A program made the translations under genes and the position numbers. Source: an uncultured Lachnospiraceae bacterium (lineage in GTDB: Bacteria; Bacillota; Clostridia; Lachnospirales; Lachnospiraceae). From it: a stretch of DNA of 6,525 nt. Positions 5,004 through 6,525 of the stretch are shown here, piece by piece (positions within the stretch are counted from its first letter, which is position 1; the number at the start of each line of letters is the position of its first letter). The notes under the pieces were generated by a model, which made no database searches, had not been told where the DNA came from, and was given only the letters and a program-made list of their open reading frames with translations. Location of the stretch: positions 1-6,525 of the forward strand of contig CAMWNY010000150.1 of NCBI GenBank assembly GCA_947175775.1. The letters are read 5' to 3'.

Positions 5004-5549
5004 TCAGGCTGTAACAGAGGAATTCTGCCGCCTGTAGGTGTCGTTATCTTTTTGGCTTAACTCATTTTCCACCTGCGCCAGTTTTTTCTGCAATTCCCTG
5101 ACTTTTGCGTCGTCGCCGCGGGCAGACTGGATTTGCTGCGCAATCTGCTGTTTCTTTGCCTTTAATTTCTCAATTTCCCTGTCAACGTTGCCTGTATCTG
5201 TTGTACATTGTTGTGAAGGCTCTGCGGGATTCTCCGTTTTGACTTTAAGCTGTTCCTTTTCTTTTGCAGAATTTTCATTTTGCGCTTTCTTTGGGTCTTC
5301 AAAAACAATTTTTTTGTTTCCGTTTTCGTCCTGTTCCATACGGTACAAACCGCTTGGCTTTTCGCCTGACTTTTCGCTGCTGATGTATTCGTCTTTTGGG
5401 GCATTTGCTTGTTCGTCCCCCTTCTCCTTTTCCTCCTTTGCTTTTTCTGCCTCTTCTGCCTTTTCCTCACGAAGCGCCTGCTGCGCTCGGCGTTGCTCGG
5501 CGTAATCGGTCTGCGTGCGGTTGTGAATTGCATTGATTTCCATTGACAT
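5004..5549 (-). CDS. Highly charged coiled-coil protein of unknown function
   Basis: I do not recognise this 181-aa protein with certainty. It has no signal peptide or membrane segment, so it is probably cytoplasmic. Residues 17-45 are a Glu/Lys/Ala-rich helix. Residues 60-86 form a distinct block (SGEKPSGLYRMEQDENGN, then KKIVFEDP), followed by a polar linker. Residues 122-166 form a second predicted coiled coil (VDREIEKLKAKKQQIAQQ and VRELQKKLAQVENEL). The tail is SQKDNDTYRRQN. The C-terminal heptads loosely resemble FlxA-like proteins, but that is a weak link. A strong AGGAGGT (5557-5563) seven bases before ATG shows it is expressed and picks this ATG over the one two codons later. It starts 68 bp after the kinase gene with no terminator between, so co-transcription is plausible. 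It ends at its own hairpin terminator. Confidence 0.82.
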   Translation of the reverse strand: MSMEINAIHNRTQTDYAEQRRAQQALREEKAEEAEKAKEEKEKGDEQANAPKDEYISSEKSGEKPSGLYRMEQDENGNKKIVFEDPKKAQNENSAKEKEQLKVKTENPAEPSQQCTTDTGNVDREIEKLKAKKQQIAQQIQSARGDDAKVRELQKKLAQVENELSQKDNDTYRRQNSSVTA

Positions 5550-5597
5550 ATGATTTACCTCCTATTCTATTTTTGTCGGGGCGCGTTACCCTTCACA

Positions 5598-5619
5598 AGT
5601 GTACCAACGTCGGTACACT
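5598..5619. promoter_or_regulatory. Perfect 8-bp inverted repeat, candidate operator
   Basis: AGTGTACC (5598-5605) and GGTACACT (5612-5619) are exact reverse complements around six bases. It overlaps the kinase stop codon and lies about 50 bp upstream of the coiled-coil gene. On the minus strand TTGACT (5632-5637) just upstream could be a -35, which would put the palindrome over a poor -10 region. There is no T-run, so it is not an intrinsic terminator. The GGTAC core also occurs in the direct repeat at 4812-4851. Confidence 0.5.
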
Positions 5620-6525
5620 AAATTTTTCGGCAGTCAAATTTGGCGTCTGAACCAGTTTGCCGTGAAATGTCTTCTGAATGCTGTGGAATGATAAGGAGGA
5701 CACTGAGGAGGAATGTTGTGCCTTGTGTTTTCACGCTCATTGCACCATGATACTTTTCTGCCACGGTCTTTATATTTGACAGACCTGTCCCTTTTTGGAA
5801 CAAAGTGTTTCCCCGAAAACTGTTTTCAATTTCAAGCAAAAGGAAATCTCCCTGTATGCGTCCTGTCACATGGATATATTTGGGGGTGTGGTCTTTTATT
5901 TTTTTGCAGGCGTAAACCGCATTGTCTAACGCGTTTGAGAGAATTATGCAAAAATCAATGTCCCGTATGGCACAGGGATAGGGCAGCTGCAGCGTACAAC
6001 ATACGTCAATTCCCACACTTTTTGCCAAGCCCAGTTTATTTCCGATTAAAATATCCGCCGCGGGATTATTGGTACTGCACGGAAACGACAGTTCTTCCGT
6101 TATGTCTGCCATATCCTTGATATAAGCCAGCGCCTGCTTTGGTTTTTCGTTTTGCAAAAGTTCTTTCAGCACGGTAATGTGGTTTTTGATGTCATGCCGG
6201 AAGGACTTTGTTTCCTCATAGCGCGCTTTTGCTTCCTCCACGTATTGGTTCAGGGAATGCTCCTCCTGCTCTAGCAATGTTAGTTCTGTAGTTAGACGGA
6301 AATTTTGCAATAGCTTTTTGTAGGCAGACATGATGCAGAACAGGCTCGCCATTCCTAAAAGCTGTATCACGAATATCTGATAATGGTTTGTATGGACAAT
6401 TCTGCCGCTGCTGTCCGTGACGCTGGTGTTTCCGTAAATGACGGAGCTGATGTAGTCAACTCTTCCCGAAGACTTTATCGGCAACTTACAAATGCTGATA
6501 TTTCCTACATTTCGGGCACGTCTAT
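5618..6525 (-). CDS. AgrC-type GHKL sensor histidine kinase (N-terminus beyond the window)
   Basis: Membrane sensor kinase of the AgrC/GHKL class, which autophosphorylates and passes phosphate to a LytTR-type response regulator, often in peptide sensing. The open frame continues through the right edge with no stop; 301 codons are visible. The first in-frame start-like codon here is a TTG at 6482-6484, and 13 sense codons precede it, so it is not the true start. Numbered from that TTG, one membrane helix is visible at about 35-60, further helices presumably lying upstream. A coiled linker (62-94) follows. The H box is FRHDIKNH (95-102, His97 the likely phosphoacceptor), the N box NALDNAVYACKK (184-195), then EIENSF (218-223) and the G box KGTGLSNIKTVAEKYHG (231-247). 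The cognate regulator is not downstream; it may lie beyond the edge. Confidence 0.9.
   Translation of the reverse strand, partial: RRARNVGNISICKLPIKSSGRVDYISSVIYGNTSVTDSSGRIVHTNHYQIFVIQLLGMASLFCIMSAYKKLLQNFRLTTELTLLEQEEHSLNQYVEEAKARYEETKSFRHDIKNHITVLKELLQNEKPKQALAYIKDMADITEELSFPCSTNNPAADILIGNKLGLAKSVGIDVCCTLQLPYPCAIRDIDFCIILSNALDNAVYACKKIKDHTPKYIHVTGRIQGDFLLLEIENSFRGNTLFQKGTGLSNIKTVAEKYHGAMSVKTQGTTFLLSVLLIIPQHSEDISRQTGSDAKFDCRKI

Noticed and set aside
5038..5505. 155-aa Ser/Cys/Phe-rich frame on the plus strand
   Set aside because: Antisense shadow of the coiled-coil gene, with low-complexity composition produced by reading Glu/Lys codons backwards.
5162..5533. 123-aa Arg/Lys-rich open frame on the minus strand
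   Set aside because: It is a frame-shifted reading of the coiled-coil gene. Its composition is an artefact of the GAA/AAG-rich codons, and it lacks its own ribosome binding site.
6482..6484. TTG as the start codon of the sensor kinase
   Set aside because: The frame stays open through to the window edge, and the multi-helix membrane domain expected of this class is missing, so this TTG is an internal leucine codon.
1..6525. CRISPR array, prophage, toxin-antitoxin or defence system
   Set aside because: No regularly spaced repeats beyond the single direct-repeat pair, and no recognisable proteins of these kinds in any frame.

Overview
The window looks like chromosomal DNA of an anaerobic, low-to-medium GC Firmicute, most likely Clostridia and perhaps Lachnospiraceae-like. 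This rests on two-subunit class I (Fe-S) fumarase genes, an AgrC-type GHKL sensor kinase, strong AGGAGG-type ribosome binding sites, a tRNA-Ser without an encoded CCA, and consensus TTGACA/TATAAT promoters. The family-level placement is inference. Every gene recognised here is read from the minus strand, so in transcription order the window runs from right to left.

Right part (about 4740-6525, minus): a sensor histidine kinase of the AgrC/GHKL type enters from beyond the right edge, so its N-terminus is missing. It is followed by an unrecognised, highly charged coiled-coil protein of 181 aa that ends at a hairpin terminator. A perfect inverted repeat that looks like an operator lies between the two. 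Next comes a non-coding stretch of about 210 bases holding a pair of mutually exclusive hairpins and a perfect 19-bp direct repeat with a 21-bp period. These are candidate control elements for the next gene.

Middle part (about 2800-4733, minus): a full-length membrane methyl-accepting chemotaxis protein (Cache-like sensor, HAMP, signalling domain) ends at a clear intrinsic terminator. A short spacer with an extended -10 promoter then starts an operon of ybaK (Cys-tRNA(Pro) deacylase family), fumA (fumarase alpha) and fumB (fumarase beta).

The fumA-fumB junction is the most unusual place in the window. The two subunit genes, normally nearly contiguous, are separated by 257 bp. Of this, 160 bp is a non-coding element with 15-bp terminal inverted repeats (one mismatch), flanked on both sides by the identical hexamer CGTTCT. 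That is the signature of a MITE-like insertion with a 6-bp target-site duplication. It is densely palindromic inside and would be transcribed as part of the fumA-fumB mRNA.

Left part (1-610, minus): a tRNA-Ser(GCU) gene has its own perfect-consensus promoter. It is followed by the promoter region of an rRNA operon: two tandem promoters with an A/T-rich upstream tract, a transcribed leader with several hairpins, and the first few bases of the 16S rRNA at the window edge. I found no CRISPR array, prophage or defence genes. The most notable unexplained items are the MITE-like element and the repeat and palindrome cluster around the kinase, coiled-coil and chemotaxis genes.
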